Below the pieces are notes generated by a model that saw nothing but the letters and a program-made list of their open reading frames with translations, made no database searches and had not been told where the DNA came from. Positions 8,534 through 16,489 of a stretch of DNA of 64,000 nucleotides are shown piece by piece. Each line of letters opens with the position of its first letter. The stretch's first letter is position 1. The DNA is from Opitutaceae bacterium (lineage in GTDB: Bacteria > Verrucomicrobiota > Verrucomicrobiia > Opitutales > Opitutaceae), in assembly GCA_030693515.1 (NCBI GenBank), contig JAUYAK010000072.1:25398-89397 (forward strand). Direction: 5' to 3'. Both the position numbers and the translations under genes were made by a program.

Positions 8534-9076
8534 TCAGGGCCGCTGCGCGGCGAATTCCGCGCGCAGGCGCGCGACGGCGGTGTGGATGAGGAAGCCCACG
8601 TTGGTCACCGAGAGCGCGGTGATGCGGGAGATTTCCTTGTAGCTGAAACCATTTTGAAACTTGAGCCGCACGACCTCCTGCTGGTTGGCGGGCAACCGCT
8701 CGATCAGGCCGACGATCGCGGCGTGGATCTCCGCTTGCTCGAGCGCGCGGCCCGGGCGCGGCTCGGCGGCGCGGACGCGCTCCATCTGGCCCTCGGCGAA
8801 ACGCATCACGCGACCCTCCTTGCGCAGCACGTCCAGCGCGCGGTGGCGGCACACGGTGAACAGCCACTCGACCGCATGCCCGTCGACGGCCGCGAGCGGC
8901 TGGCCCATGAGTTTGACGAAAGTGTCCTGCACCACATCGCGGGCGCGCTCCGCATCGCCGGCGAGCAGGCGCGTGGCGTAGCGGAGGAGCGGCGCGTGAT
9001 GTTCCGCGAAGGTGCGTTCCAGAAAAACGGTGGCTTCATGCGACGTAACCCGAGCGTTCGGGGATTCGAGGGACAT
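8534..9076 (-). CDS. ECF RNA polymerase sigma factor
   Basis: 180 residues starting MSLESPNARV. Region 2: LLRYATRLLAGDAERARDVVQDTFVKLM and AVEWLFTVCRHRALDVLRKEGR; region 4: LPANQQEVVRLKFQNGFSYKEISRITALSVTNVGFLIHTAVARLR. Typical length, no extra domain. Followed at 12 bp by the vWA protein with the anti-sigma-like N-terminus, forming a sigma/regulator pair. Divergent from the peptide-binding lipoprotein gene; promoters would lie in the 85-bp gap. Confidence 0.9.
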   Translation of the reverse strand: MSLESPNARVTSHEATVFLERTFAEHHAPLLRYATRLLAGDAERARDVVQDTFVKLMGQPLAAVDGHAVEWLFTVCRHRALDVLRKEGRVMRFAEGQMERVRAAEPRPGRALEQAEIHAAIVGLIERLPANQQEVVRLKFQNGFSYKEISRITALSVTNVGFLIHTAVARLRAEFAAQRP

Positions 9077-9161
9077 GAGGGTTCTCCTGATCTACGCGTG
9101 AGGCACGGGATTCTTAGAAAAGATTTTTGCCTGCGGGGCGAGCCGAGGTTTGCGTGGCGCC

Positions 9162-10796
9162 ATGCTTATCAGCCCCCCGGCCTCCCTCCGCCCCACGCTG
9201 GCGACAGTCCTGATTCTGATCGGCGTAACGTTGGGCGCGGCAGGCTGCGCCCAGCGCGAGACCTCCGTCGAGGAGGGCATCCGCACCAAGACCCTGCTCG
9301 TGGGCAACCAAAACGAGCCGGCGACGTTCGACCCGCATCTCTGCGACTCCTCGACCGAGGTTTACCTCATCGCCGCGCTCTTCGAGGGCCTCACCGTATT
9401 TGACGAAAAGACCGCCGCCGCCGCGCCCGGCACCGCGGAGCGCTGGGAGGTCTCGCCCGACGGGTTGGTTTACACCTTTCACCTGCGCGCCAATGCCAAG
9501 TGGTCGAACGGCGACCGCGTGACCGCGCGGGATTTCGCGTGGTCGTTCGAGCGGTTTCTGTCGCCGGGGCTCGCGTCTCCCTACGCCTACATGCTCTGGC
9601 CCATCCGCGGCGCCGAGGCGTTCACCGCGGGCAAGGCGAAGGATTTTTCCGCCGTGGGCATCGAGGCGCTCGGCGACACCGCGCTGCGCCTGACTCTCGC
9701 CCAGCCGGCGCCGCACATCCTCACGATCCTGGCGACCGCGATGCCCCTGCACCGCGCGTCGGTCGAGCAGGCGGGCGGCGTCGGCGACCGCACCTCGCCG
9801 TGGGCGCGGCCCGGCAAGCTCGTGGGCAACGGCGCCTTCACGCTCGCGGAGTGGCGCCCCGGCGCGCACGTGATCGCCGCCAAAAATCCGCACTACTGGG
9901 GCGCCGCCACCAATCGCCTGAAGCGCGTCGTCTTCCTCCCCATCGAGAAATCCGACACGGAGGAACTCAACTTCCGCGCCGGGCAGCTGCACGTCACCTT
10001 CGACGTGCCGCCCACGAAGATCCCGGTCTATCGCGCCGAGGCCCCGGAGCGCCTGCGGCTCGATCCGCAGCTCTCGACCTTCTACGTGAACTTCAACGCC
10101 ACCAAGCCGCCGTTCACCGATGCGCGCGTCCGCCGCGCCTTCGCGCTCGCCCTCGACCGCGCCGCGATTGCCGCGACGGTCTTCAATGGAGCGCGCGAGC
10201 CCGCGCGCACGCTCGTGCCGCCCAGCTGCGGCGGCTACACCGGCCCTGCGGGCCAGCGCGACGACTTTGCCGCCGCGCGCGAACTGCTCGCCGCCGCGGG
10301 TTTTCCCGGCGGAAAGAATTTCCCCGCCTTACCCATGCTCGTGCGCAACGACGCCGCGATGCCCAAGGTCGCCGAGGTCATCCAGGCGATGTGGCGGCGC
10401 GAACTTGGGGTGACGATCACCATCGAGCCCTCCGAGCAGAAAAACTGGATCGAGGCGCAAAACACCCTGCGCCACACGATCGCGATCCGGGGCTGGACGG
10501 CGGATTTCCCGGACCCGACCAATTTCCTCGATCCTTTCCGCGGCGGTGTCGGCGGCAATTCGAGCGGCTGGGCCAACCCGGCGTTTGACCGCCTGCTCGA
10601 CCAAGCCGCGACCGCGCTCGATCCCGCCGCGCGCTTTGCGCTGCTGCGCCAAGCCGAGGCGCTGCTGCTCGAAGACGCAGGGCTGGCGCCGCTCTACCAC
10701 GGCGCGCGCACCTACCTCATCCACCCCGCCGTGAAGAACTGGGAGCCGGCCCCGATGGGCATCCACCGCTATCAACTCATCGAGCTGTGGAATTGA
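9162..10796 (+). CDS. Oligopeptide ABC transporter substrate-binding lipoprotein (OppA/SBP_bac_5)
   Basis: 544 residues. The signal peptide ends in a lipobox-like GAAGC, so it is probably a lipoprotein. Family hallmarks are visible: NEPATFDPHLCDSS, LFEGLTVFDEKT, WEVSPDGLVYTFHLR, VRRAFALALDR, and WTADFPDPTNFLDPF near the end. It should deliver peptides to an Opp/Dpp-type importer, but no permease or ATPase genes are adjacent. ATG 9162 is preferred over TTG 9150 because GAGG at 9145-9148 is too close to the TTG. Confidence 0.9.
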   Translation: MLISPPASLRPTLATVLILIGVTLGAAGCAQRETSVEEGIRTKTLLVGNQNEPATFDPHLCDSSTEVYLIAALFEGLTVFDEKTAAAAPGTAERWEVSPDGLVYTFHLRANAKWSNGDRVTARDFAWSFERFLSPGLASPYAYMLWPIRGAEAFTAGKAKDFSAVGIEALGDTALRLTLAQPAPHILTILATAMPLHRASVEQAGGVGDRTSPWARPGKLVGNGAFTLAEWRPGAHVIAAKNPHYWGAATNRLKRVVFLPIEKSDTEELNFRAGQLHVTFDVPPTKIPVYRAEAPERLRLDPQLSTFYVNFNATKPPFTDARVRRAFALALDRAAIAATVFNGAREPARTLVPPSCGGYTGPAGQRDDFAAARELLAAAGFPGGKNFPALPMLVRNDAAMPKVAEVIQAMWRRELGVTITIEPSEQKNWIEAQNTLRHTIAIRGWTADFPDPTNFLDPFRGGVGGNSSGWANPAFDRLLDQAATALDPAARFALLRQAEALLLEDAGLAPLYHGARTYLIHPAVKNWEPAPMGIHRYQLIELWN

Positions 10797-10847
10797 GGCC
10801 GCGATTTCGTTGTCGAAGCCGTCTTCGCCCCCTCTCATTCTCCGGCC

Positions 10848-11315
10848 ATGCGTTTCCTTGCTTGCCTCCTGCTGATTGCGTTGCCGGCCCGCGCCGCCGC
10901 GGCGGAGGCCGAGTTCGTCCGCGTCTGGCCCGGCTGGCGCGCGGCGGAAACGTTCGAGCGCATCGGTGAATATTTCGGCGGCAGCGAGCCCTCCACCCGC
11001 GAACCCATCCTCCGCACGCAACCCGCCACGCGCGACGGCTACTATTTTCTCGTGCGCATAAAGACCGCCGCGGCCGTGCCTGGGGCGAAGTTCGCCCTCA
11101 GCGTCATCCGCCCCGATCACCCGGAAGCGAAGGTCTTCACGTTTCCCGCCGCGTTGACGGGCAAGGAGACCGTTTTCCATCTCGGCCTCACCGGCGCCGA
11201 TTGGCCGGGCGGCGGAAGCGCCCATCCCCTCGCGTGGAAAGTCGCGCTCCTCACCGCCGACGGCCGCACGCTCGCCGAGCACAAGAGCTTCCTGTGGGAA
11301 AAACCGGCGAAGTGA
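10848..11315 (+). CDS. Small exported hypothetical protein
   Basis: 155 residues with a signal peptide (MRFLACLLLIALPARAAAA, probable cleavage before EAEF). The mature part is a small beta-rich domain (RDGYYFLVRIKTAAAVPGAKFALSVI ... WKVALLTADGRTLAEHKSFLW). No family recognised. Its stop overlaps the GTG of the DNA glycosylase gene (GTGA), so the two are probably co-translated although their functions appear unrelated. Confidence 0.75.
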   Translation: MRFLACLLLIALPARAAAAEAEFVRVWPGWRAAETFERIGEYFGGSEPSTREPILRTQPATRDGYYFLVRIKTAAAVPGAKFALSVIRPDHPEAKVFTFPAALTGKETVFHLGLTGADWPGGGSAHPLAWKVALLTADGRTLAEHKSFLWEKPAK

Positions 11316-12229
11316 GCGAATGGTCCGCGTGGCAGCCGCTCGCGGGCGGTCTCACGCTTTCCGACGCCGTCCTCGCCGAGACGCTTGATGGCGGTCAGGC
11401 CTTCCGCTGGCACCGCCAGGCCGACGGCACCTGGATCGGCGTGTGGGGCGAGTGCGTGGCGCACGTGCAGCGCGAGGCCACGGGCCGCATCACGTGGCGC
11501 GCCCCGGGGCCGCTGGCCGGCCGCGTCGCCGCGGCGCTCCCGGTTTATCTCGGGCTCGATCGCAATTTTGCAGCGCTCACCGACACGCTGCCGTGGCGCA
11601 GCGACCCGCATGTCGCGCACTGCCTCGCGGCGTTTCCCGGCCTGCGGATTTTGCGGCAGCCCTTTGGCGAGACGCTCCTCGGATTCCTTTGCAGCGCGAC
11701 GAAGCAGATCGTCCAGATCAAGCAGATGATCGCCCTGCTGGCCGAGCGCCACGGCGCACCCGTGGCGGGGCACGTTGGGGTCAACACGATTCACCGTCTC
11801 CCGACTTGGCGCGAACTTGCTCTGATTCCCGAGCCCGATCTCCGCGCGTGCCAACTCGGCTTCCGCGCACGCTATATCGCGGAGACCGCGCAGTGGATCG
11901 CGGCGCGTCCCGGCTGGCTGGAGGAAACCGAAGCCGCGCCCTACCCGCTCGCCAAGGAACGCCTCTGCTTGCTGCCCGGTGTCGGCGAAAAAGTCGCGGA
12001 TTGCGTGCTCCTTTTCGGCGCCGGGCGCCTGGAAGCGTTTCCCGTCGATACCTGGATTCTGAAGGCCCTCGCGCGCCGCTACGGCCTGGCGGATTGGCGG
12101 CCTGCACAGGTCGCGCACTTCGGCCGCGCGCACTTCGGGCCGCTCGCGGGGCTGGCGCAGCAGTTTCTCTTCGCCTACGAGCGTGCGGCCGCGCGCTTGG
12201 ACCAGAGCCAGGCCCACGGGAAAAAATAA
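11312..12229 (+). CDS. 8-oxoguanine DNA glycosylase, OGG1 family
   Basis: 305 residues with GTG start overlapping the previous stop. The N-terminal part (LDGGQAFRWHRQADGTWIGV) matches the OGG1 N-domain signature 'GQxFRW'. The helix-hairpin-helix LPGVGEKVADC carries the catalytic Lys (K227), and FPVDTWI carries the catalytic Asp (D246); LGFRARYI corresponds to the OGG1 'LGYRARYV' segment. It excises 8-oxoG and cleaves the AP site (bifunctional). Such eukaryote-like OGG1 proteins are less common in bacteria than MutM. The 3' end overlaps the convergent membrane-protein gene by 55 bp. Confidence 0.9.
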   Translation: MSEWSAWQPLAGGLTLSDAVLAETLDGGQAFRWHRQADGTWIGVWGECVAHVQREATGRITWRAPGPLAGRVAAALPVYLGLDRNFAALTDTLPWRSDPHVAHCLAAFPGLRILRQPFGETLLGFLCSATKQIVQIKQMIALLAERHGAPVAGHVGVNTIHRLPTWRELALIPEPDLRACQLGFRARYIAETAQWIAARPGWLEETEAAPYPLAKERLCLLPGVGEKVADCVLLFGAGRLEAFPVDTWILKALARRYGLADWRPAQVAHFGRAHFGPLAGLAQQFLFAYERAAARLDQSQAHGKK

Positions 12230-12891
12230 ACCGCATAAACGACGGCATAGACGGCGAAATTATCCAGGCCCGCGAAGTGGGCGCCCGCAAAGAAGAAGAT
12301 CAGCAGATGCATGCGGACGACGTTCTTGTAGGGGGCGAGGAGCGCTCCGTCGTTACGCACGGCCTTGGGGCGTGCCTTGGCCTGCTTCGCCGCCGGTTTC
12401 GGCACCCGCCGGAAAGCCGACCGCTCGGCTAAAAACGCCACCGGCAGCCAGACCCAGTAGCGCGCCACCACCTCCGCGTAGGTCGCCCAGCCAGGCAGGC
12501 CCCGCCCTGGCTCAATCGGAAAAAACGAGGCGAGAAACACGGAGTGCCCGAAGTGAAACCCGCCGAAATGCACCGTGAAAAACGCGAGCAGGAAAAGCCC
12601 GCCCAGCACTGAAATCGCCCCCGCCGGGATCGCGTCGCCCAACGACGCGGCGACGAACCCCCGATCGCGCCAGATCTGTGGCAGCCGCACGATGGCCGGC
12701 CCGGCGATGCTCCAAACAATCAGGGTGAAGCCGACCACGAGGCTGGAGAGCCACAGGCTCCACACGAGGTCCGTTGTCTGCCAGCCTTTCAGCCAGGCGA
12801 GGAGCAGACCGGCGGCAAAGCCGGCGGCATCAAGCCAGCCGGGCGGAGCCACCGCGGATTTGTCGTCAGGCTGCGAGACCGACACGCTCAC
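12175..12891 (-). CDS. DUF6498-like polytopic membrane protein
   Basis: About 238 residues from a GTG located one base after the stop of the upstream glyoxalase gene. Five to six hydrophobic helices are visible (LVWSLWLSSLVVGFTLIVW, AISVLGGLFLLAFFTVHFGGFHFGH, LLIFFFAGAHFAG, FAVYAVVYAVYFFPW). The 'FFTVHFGGFHFGHSVFL' histidine-rich helix is characteristic of proteins I know as DUF6498. Function unknown. Its 3' end lies within the convergent OGG1 gene. Confidence 0.7.
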   Translation of the reverse strand: MSVSVSQPDDKSAVAPPGWLDAAGFAAGLLLAWLKGWQTTDLVWSLWLSSLVVGFTLIVWSIAGPAIVRLPQIWRDRGFVAASLGDAIPAGAISVLGGLFLLAFFTVHFGGFHFGHSVFLASFFPIEPGRGLPGWATYAEVVARYWVWLPVAFLAERSAFRRVPKPAAKQAKARPKAVRNDGALLAPYKNVVRMHLLIFFFAGAHFAGLDNFAVYAVVYAVYFFPWAWLWSKRAAARS

Positions 12892-12892
12892 T

Positions 12893-13273
12893 TCACTTCG
12901 CGCGCTGGATGAGCTCCACCTCGTAGCCTTCGGGCGCATCGATGAAGGCGATGGTCGAGCCGCTACTCGTGGGCGTAGGGCCATCGCTGAGCTTGAAGCC
13001 GCGCTGCTCAAGCCCGCGCGTGAACTCGGCCAGATCCTCCACCTCAAACGCGAGGTGCATGAGGTCCGGCTGCACCTGCACCGCCGGGCTGTGGGGCAAC
13101 TGGCAAATCTCGATCTCCTCGTCGCTGTTGGGCGTCGCCAGGAAGACGATCTGGGCGCCGCGCGGCGAGACGCTGCGCCGCGCCACCGTGAGGCCGAGGG
13201 CGTCCTGATAGAACTTCACGGTGCGCTCGATGTCGTTCACGCGCATGCGGGTGTGGAGGAGTTTTTTGACCAT
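12893..13273 (-). CDS. Lactoylglutathione lyase-like (glyoxalase I/VOC) protein
   Basis: 126 residues, a single VOC unit of GloA type. Metal-binding positions known for E. coli GloA are conserved: H7 (LLHTRMRV), E55 (EEIEICQL), H73 (LMHLAFEV) and E120 (GYEVELIQ). It would isomerise the methylglyoxal-glutathione hemithioacetal to S-lactoylglutathione, in the cytoplasm. The membrane-protein gene follows after one base. It differs from GloA in loop lengths, so a related VOC activity cannot be excluded. Confidence 0.85.
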   Translation of the reverse strand: MVKKLLHTRMRVNDIERTVKFYQDALGLTVARRSVSPRGAQIVFLATPNSDEEIEICQLPHSPAVQVQPDLMHLAFEVEDLAEFTRGLEQRGFKLSDGPTPTSSGSTIAFIDAPEGYEVELIQRAK

Positions 13274-13362
13274 GCCCGCGATCGTGGGATCGGCGGGATG
13301 AAACGCAAACCCGGTGTCGCGGCGCGCTCGCCAAAACCGCGCCGGTCGCTTTTCTCGCCGCC

Positions 13363-14643
13363 ATGCCGTCCTCTGACCTGCCCGCCCAGCTCACCGCGTG
13401 GCGTCGCGATTTCCACCGGCACCCGGAGCTGGGATTTTGCGAGTTCCGCACCGCCGCGCGCGTCGCGGGTGAACTCGAAAAACTCGGCTGGCACGTCGCC
13501 GCCGGCGCCGAGGTGATGCGCGCCGAGGCTCGCATGGAGGTCCCGCCCGCCGCCGAAATCGCCGCCGCGCGCGCCGAAGCGCTGCGCGACGGCGCCGATC
13601 CCGCGTGGGTCGCGCGCTTCGGCGATGGGCTCACGGGCGTCGTCGGCACGCTCGACACCGGCCGCCCGGGGCCGACGGTCGCCTTTCGCGTCGACCTGGA
13701 CGCACTCCCCGTCTGCGAGAGCGACGACCCCTCGCACGCGCCCACGCGCGAACATTTTTCCTCCGCCCGGCCCGGCCGCATGCACGCCTGCGGACACGAC
13801 GGCCACACGGCCATCGGCCTCGGCCTCGCCGCGACGCTGCCCGCGCTGGCGCGCGATTGGCGCGGCCGGATCAAACTCATCTTCCAACCCGCGGAGGAGG
13901 GCTGCCGGGGCGCCAAGTCGATGGTCGCCGCCGGTGTGCTCGCGGACGTCGATCACTATTTCGCCACGCACCTCGGCATCTCGCTCACCGAGACCGGAGC
14001 CGTGGCCTGTGGCGCCGATCACATCCTCGCCACGGTGAAGCTCGACGCCACGTTTCGCGGCGTGGCCGCGCACGCCGGGGTCGATCCGCACCTCGGGCGC
14101 AACGCCCTCCTCGCCGCCGCCACCGCCACGGTGCAACTGCATGCCATCGCGCGGCACGGTGCCGGCGCCTCGCGGATCAACGTCGGCCTGCTCGAAGGCG
14201 GCTCCGGCCGCAACGTGATCGCTGATCGGGCGGTGCTAAAACTCGAGGTCCGCGGCGCGACCACGCCCATTTGCCAATGGATGGCTGTCGAGGCGGAGCG
14301 CGTCCTCCGGGCCGCCGCCGCGATGCACGGCGTCGAGGTCGTGGTCGAAAACATGGGCGAGGCCGGCAGCGCGCCCTGTGACGCCGCCGCCCGGGCCGTC
14401 GTCCGCCGCGCGGCGGAGCGCAGCGGCGCGCCGCGCATCGTCGAATTTGCGCCGCTCGGCGGCAGCGAGGATGCCACGCTCATGATGGAGGCGGTGCAGG
14501 CCCGCGGCGGCTCGGCCACCTATCTCATCGTCGGCACGCCGCTGCCCGCCGGGCACCACCATCCGCGCTTCGATCTCGACGAAGCCGCGCTCCCGCGCGC
14601 CGTCGCGCTTCACACCGAAATCGCGCGCGAACTCCTCCAGTAG
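13363..14643 (+). CDS. M20-family amidohydrolase (AbgA-like)
   Basis: 426 residues. Begins with the family signature WRRDFHRHPELGFCEFRTA; metal-site segments are MHACGHDGHTAIG (about 140-152), the PAEEG glutamate pair, the histidine in FATHLGI, and the C-terminal PAGHHHPRFDLDE. The insertion AEARMEVPPAAEIAAARAEALRDGADP resembles p-aminobenzoyl-glutamate hydrolase subunit A (AbgA) rather than the shorter hippurate hydrolases. No AbgB partner is adjacent, so the substrate is uncertain. The stop TAG is the outer end of a GTAG palindrome (14640-14721). Confidence 0.85.
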   Translation: MPSSDLPAQLTAWRRDFHRHPELGFCEFRTAARVAGELEKLGWHVAAGAEVMRAEARMEVPPAAEIAAARAEALRDGADPAWVARFGDGLTGVVGTLDTGRPGPTVAFRVDLDALPVCESDDPSHAPTREHFSSARPGRMHACGHDGHTAIGLGLAATLPALARDWRGRIKLIFQPAEEGCRGAKSMVAAGVLADVDHYFATHLGISLTETGAVACGADHILATVKLDATFRGVAAHAGVDPHLGRNALLAAATATVQLHAIARHGAGASRINVGLLEGGSGRNVIADRAVLKLEVRGATTPICQWMAVEAERVLRAAAAMHGVEVVVENMGEAGSAPCDAAARAVVRRAAERSGAPRIVEFAPLGGSEDATLMMEAVQARGGSATYLIVGTPLPAGHHHPRFDLDEAALPRAVALHTEIARELLQ

Positions 14644-14721
14644 GGCGGGCTGTGACCCGCCCTTTTTTCGCACGCTAAAGTCTATCGCTCATTCCTTGGG
14701 CGGGTCACAGACCCGCCCTAC
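14640..14721. repeat. GTAG-type repeat pair; first arm supplies stop codon and terminator
   Basis: Arm 1 (14640-14664) starts GTAGGGCGGG; its TAG is the stop of the M20 gene. Its hairpin GGGCGGG-CTGTGA-CCCGCCC is followed by six T, making a good intrinsic terminator. Arm 2 (about 14697-14721, GGGCGGGTCACAGACCCGCC..TAC) is the inverted copy, about 32 bp later, and ends 12 bp before the next start codon. Confidence 0.85.
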
Positions 14722-14732
14722 TGCGCAACCCT

Positions 14733-15686
14733 ATGACCGCGCCCCTCACCCTCGCCGATATCCGCACCGCCCACGATCGCATCCGCGGAAAAATCCATCG
14801 CACGCCCGTGCTCACGAGCACGTGGCTCGACGCCGGTTGCGGCGGGCACCTGTTCTTCAAGTGCGAGAATTTCCAAAAGGTCGGTGCGTTCAAGGCCCGC
14901 GGCGCGGCCAACGCCGTGTTTGCGCTCTCGGACTCCGAGGCCGCGCGCGGCGTCGCCACGCACTCCTCCGGCAACCACGGGCAGGCCCTCTCCTGGGCGG
15001 CGCGCGAACGCGGCATCGCCGCCCACATCGTCATGCCGGCCAACGCGCCGAAACTGAAGGTGCGCGGCGTCGAGGGTTTCGGCGGGCGCGTGATTTTCTG
15101 CGAGCCCACGCAGGAAGCGCGCGAGGCCGCATGCACGCGCGTCCTCGCCGAGACCGGCGCGACGCTCGTCCATCCCTACCTCGACTACCGCGTGATGGCC
15201 GGCCAGGGCACCGCCACGCTCGAGCTGATCGAGCAGGCCCCCGATCTTGATCTCGTGCTCTGCCCGGTGGGTGGCGGCGGCCTGCTCTGCGGCACCGCCA
15301 TCGCTGCGCACGGCGCGCGCCCGACGATGAACGTGATCGCCTGCGAGCCCGCGGCGGCTGACGACGCGGCGCAGTCCTTCCGGGCTGGGAAAATCATCGC
15401 GACCACGCCGCACACCATCGCCGACGGCCTGCGCACCACCGTGGGCGAGCCGAATTTCGCCATCATCCGCCAGCATGTGCATGATGTCGTGACGGTCTCC
15501 GAGGAAAGCATCGTCGCGGCGATGCGCCGGATCTGGGAAGTCCTCAAGATCGTGGTCGAGCCCTCCGGCGCCGTGCCCTACGCCGCCGTGCTCGAGCGGA
15601 AGATCGACGTGCGCGGCCGCCGCGTGGGGCTCATCCTCACCGGCGGCAACGTGGATCTCGACGTGCTACCCTGGCAGAAAAAGTGA
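14733..15686 (+). CDS. PLP-dependent threonine/serine dehydratase or serine racemase
   Basis: 317 residues, fold type II PLP enzyme. The PLP lysine is in FQKVGAFKARGA, a serine racemase/threonine ammonia-lyase signature (vertebrate SRR has FQKTGSFKIRGA). THSSGNHGQAL is the Asn-loop, and VGGGGLLCG is the Gly-rich phosphate loop. There is no C-terminal ACT domain, so it is the catabolic or racemase type rather than IlvA. Racemase versus dehydratase activity cannot be told from sequence. Confidence 0.85.
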   Translation: MTAPLTLADIRTAHDRIRGKIHRTPVLTSTWLDAGCGGHLFFKCENFQKVGAFKARGAANAVFALSDSEAARGVATHSSGNHGQALSWAARERGIAAHIVMPANAPKLKVRGVEGFGGRVIFCEPTQEAREAACTRVLAETGATLVHPYLDYRVMAGQGTATLELIEQAPDLDLVLCPVGGGGLLCGTAIAAHGARPTMNVIACEPAAADDAAQSFRAGKIIATTPHTIADGLRTTVGEPNFAIIRQHVHDVVTVSEESIVAAMRRIWEVLKIVVEPSGAVPYAAVLERKIDVRGRRVGLILTGGNVDLDVLPWQKK

Positions 15687-15702
15687 GCTGAGCGCATTCC
15701 CA

Positions 15703-15736
15703 CCGTCCGCGGTCGCGCGCGTTGCGAGCGCGGACC
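15703..15736. repeat. Imperfect GC-rich hairpin in intergenic gap
   Basis: CCGTCCGCGGTCGCG and TGCGAGCGCGGACCG are inverted, 11 of 15 matching. It lies between two genes on the same strand and could be a weak terminator or degenerate palindromic repeat. Confidence 0.4.
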
Positions 15737-15756
15737 GCGCTGCTGCGCTAGGCCGC

Positions 15757-16485
15757 ATGAAACGCCTCCTGCTCCCCTTTCTGTTTTTTATCGCGGGGCT
15801 CACGGCCGCCGAAGCGCCACGGATTCTGCTCGCGGGCGATTCCACGATGGCCCCCAAGCCCCTCGACCTGCCGGAGCGCGGCTGGGGCATGGCGCTCGGC
15901 GCTTTTTTCCAGCCCGGAGTGGACGTGCGCAACCACGCCATGAATGGCCGCAGCACGCGCAGCTTTGTCGACGAAGGCCGCTGGCAAAAGCTCCTCGCCG
16001 AGACGCGCCCCGGCGACTTCGTGATCATCCAGTTCGGCCACAACGACGAAAAGGTCGATGACCCCAAACGCGGCACCGACCCCGCGACGACGTTTCCCGA
16101 CAATCTCCGGCGCTTTGTGCGCGACGTGCGCGCGAAGCAAGCGACGCCGATTCTCGCCACGCCGGTGTGCCGGCGAAAATTCGACCGCGCCGGCCAGCTC
16201 ACGATGACTCACGGAGCCTACCCCGACGCGATCCGCCGCGTCGCCGCCGAGGAGCAGGTCGCTTTGCTCGAACTTGAGCTCGCCACCGCCCAATGGCTGC
16301 GCGCGACAGGCGACGAACCGTCGCGAAAGTTCTTCATGTGGATCGAGCCGGGCACGCACCCAAAGATCCCCGACGGCCGCAAGGACGACACCCACTTCGT
16401 CGAGGCCGGCGCCGCCAAGGTCGCCGAAATGGCCGTGGCGGAGCTGCGCGCCAAGCAGGTGCCGCTCACCCGTTGGCTGAAGTGA
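15757..16485 (+). CDS. SGNH/GDSL esterase, rhamnogalacturonan acetylesterase-like
   Basis: 242 residues with signal peptide (MKRLLLPFLFFIAGLTAAEA). SGNH blocks: block I ILLAGDSTMA (Ser nucleophile), block II GRSTRSF (with the preceding NHAMNG), block III IIQFGHNDEK (Asn), and block V KDDTHFVEAGA (catalytic Asp-x-x-His). This order matches rhamnogalacturonan acetylesterases (RhgT/YxiM type), which remove acetyl groups from pectic rhamnogalacturonan. Convergent with the sulfatase gene, 4 bp apart; the neighbourhood supports a role in plant or algal glycan use. Confidence 0.85.
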   Translation: MKRLLLPFLFFIAGLTAAEAPRILLAGDSTMAPKPLDLPERGWGMALGAFFQPGVDVRNHAMNGRSTRSFVDEGRWQKLLAETRPGDFVIIQFGHNDEKVDDPKRGTDPATTFPDNLRRFVRDVRAKQATPILATPVCRRKFDRAGQLTMTHGAYPDAIRRVAAEEQVALLELELATAQWLRATGDEPSRKFFMWIEPGTHPKIPDGRKDDTHFVEAGAAKVAEMAVAELRAKQVPLTRWLK

Positions 16486-16489
16486 TCGG

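Noticed and set aside
7178..9403. A 741-codon open frame antisense to the vWA and sigma genes
   Set aside because: Low-complexity Arg/Gly-rich product without any domain; the minus-strand genes have clear families.
13274..13362. Small gene between glyoxalase and M20 hydrolase
   Set aside because: The 89-bp divergent gap has no coherent start and reading frame.
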